Of a stretch of 23,683 bases of DNA, positions 22,966-23,683 are shown piece by piece. The notes below the pieces were generated by a model, which did not search any database, was not told the DNA's origin, and saw only the letters and a list, made by a program, of their open reading frames with translations. Made by a program: the position numbers and the translations under genes. The DNA comes from Thermotogaceae bacterium (GTDB taxonomy: Bacteria; Thermotogota; Thermotogae; Thermotogales; Thermotogaceae), in NCBI GenBank assembly GCA_021161105.1, contig JAGHBG010000027.1:1-23683 (forward strand), read 5' to 3'. How positions within the stretch are numbered: the stretch's first letter is position 1; each line of letters opens with the position of its first letter.

Positions 22966-23683
22966 AAAATCTTTCTATTCCATCCAGATCTTTTATAAAC
23001 CCGACATCTTGAAATAGGTTTTTGATCACCTTTTTATCCTCTTCCTTTCCTGAAAATTCCATTATAACTGTCCAGTTTTTTCCAAAATATCTTTGCTTGA
23101 ATTCTTTATAAAAGTCGAGTGATGATTCGCCATAAAAGAACGCTTCTTTTGGTTCAAAAAGGGCTTCTTCTGGAAGCCTGAATTCTGGTTCCACATAGGG
23201 AGGATTGCTGACAACAAGTTCAATTTCATCAAGCTTATCTTTAAAAGGTTCCAGAAATTCTCCTTGTTTTACATTTACAAGCCTGTTTACACCATGTTTC
23301 TTTGTATTTTTTGCTGTCACATTAACCGCTTTTTGTGAAATGTCAGTAGCATAAATTTTTGCTTTTGAGTAATATGCTATGGAAACAGCTATAGCTCCAC
23401 TGCCGCAACCTGTTTCTGCCACAGTTTTTATGCTGTTATTTTTGATGTATTCAATCGCAATCTGTACCAGGGTTTCAGTCTCCGGCCTTGGAATGAAGAT
23501 TCCTTCTTCTACATGGAAGTCAAGCCCCATGAATTCCTTTTTATTTACTATATAAGCCAGTGGATAACCACTTTTTCTTTTATTTATAAGATCTTTAATT
23601 TTTCTTGCTATATCATTCTCGATTGAGTCATCTAAATGAGACAGGACCCATGCTTTGTCTTTTTTCAATATATGGGATATAAT
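22949..23683 (-). CDS. prmC: PrmC (HemK), release-factor glutamine methyltransferase, cut by window end
   Basis: PrmC methylates the glutamine of the GGQ motif in release factors RF1 and RF2 using S-adenosylmethionine. Counting from TTG at 23668, it shows SGYPLAYIVNKKEFMGLDF (33-51), EGIFIPRPETETLV (55-68), the SAM-binding ETGCGSGAIAVS (85-96), ATDIS (107-111), and the catalytic VVSNPPYVEP (152-161). The normal protein is about 280 residues. The frame stays open through the right edge (reading ISHI just before the TTG), which matches the conserved region, so the TTG is not the real start; about 35 N-terminal residues are outside. It is the only gene here on the - strand and runs convergently into the HTH protein gene. 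Confidence 0.95.
   Translation of the reverse strand: MISHILKKDKAWVLSHLDDSIENDIARKIKDLINKRKSGYPLAYIVNKKEFMGLDFHVEEGIFIPRPETETLVQIAIEYIKNNSIKTVAETGCGSGAIAVSIAYYSKAKIYATDISQKAVNVTAKNTKKHGVNRLVNVKQGEFLEPFKDKLDEIELVVSNPPYVEPEFRLPEEALFEPKEAFFYGESSLDFYKEFKQRYFGKNWTVIMEFSGKEEDKKVIKNLFQDVGFIKDLDGIERFFIGRV

Overview
The window is about 23.7 kb of AT-rich bacterial DNA. Almost every base is coding: 22 genes on the + strand and one (prmC) entering from the right end on the - strand. The content points to Thermotogota (Thermotoga/Kosmotoga-type bacteria). The clearest sign is a tyrS - SLH/coiled-coil protein - beta-barrel protein cluster, which looks like the OmpA-type spacer and OmpB-type porin of the 'toga' outer sheath. 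A sufCBDSU gene order and a sir2/prmC neighbourhood, both as I remember them from Thermotoga, agree with this. Placement below phylum level is inference. No stretch over 300 bases lacks a gene, and I see no tRNA, rRNA, CRISPR array or insertion sequence.

Layout. (1) 1-3912: a chain of overlapping genes: the C-terminal part of a class A penicillin-binding protein, two proteins with degenerate cyclic-nucleotide-binding-like folds, then hflK and hflC. This is a cell-envelope and membrane quality-control group. (2) 4011-6185: priA, with a perfect terminator-like hairpin inside its 5' coding region. (3) 6187-11129: the SUF iron-sulfur assembly operon sufC-sufB-sufD-sufS-sufU, behind an extended -10 promoter. 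The sufU reading frame has an in-frame TAG at its twelfth codon, so only a shortened protein can be made by normal decoding. (4) 11132-16219: a small secreted beta-barrel-like protein, mutS2 (Walker B glutamate replaced by glutamine), a very long FtsA/PilM-type ATPase with a C-terminal chain of small beta modules, and secG, all nearly touching. (5) 16257-20051: tyrS, then the SLH/coiled-coil protein and the beta-barrel protein. Each of the last two has its own good promoter, and the unit closes with a strong rho-independent terminator. A perfect 16-bp palindrome covers the expected start point of the SLH gene promoter. (6) 20168-22965: a D-cysteine desulfhydrase/ACC deaminase-family enzyme, an unrecognised membrane-anchored protein, a Sir2 deacylase, and a membrane/coiled-coil/HTH protein. 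The last overlaps the convergent prmC by 17 bases.

How they fit together: the SUF genes and the D-cysteine desulfhydrase-like enzyme both handle cysteine sulfur. PBP, HflKC, the FtsA-like protein, SecG and the outer-membrane pair concern envelope growth, export and structure. PriA, MutS2, TyrRS and PrmC are information-processing housekeeping.

I see no wholly new multi-gene system. The items most worth a second look are the interrupted sufU, the MutS2 active-site change, the palindrome at the SLH gene promoter, the hairpin inside priA, and the pair of cNMP-like proteins between the PBP and hflKC.
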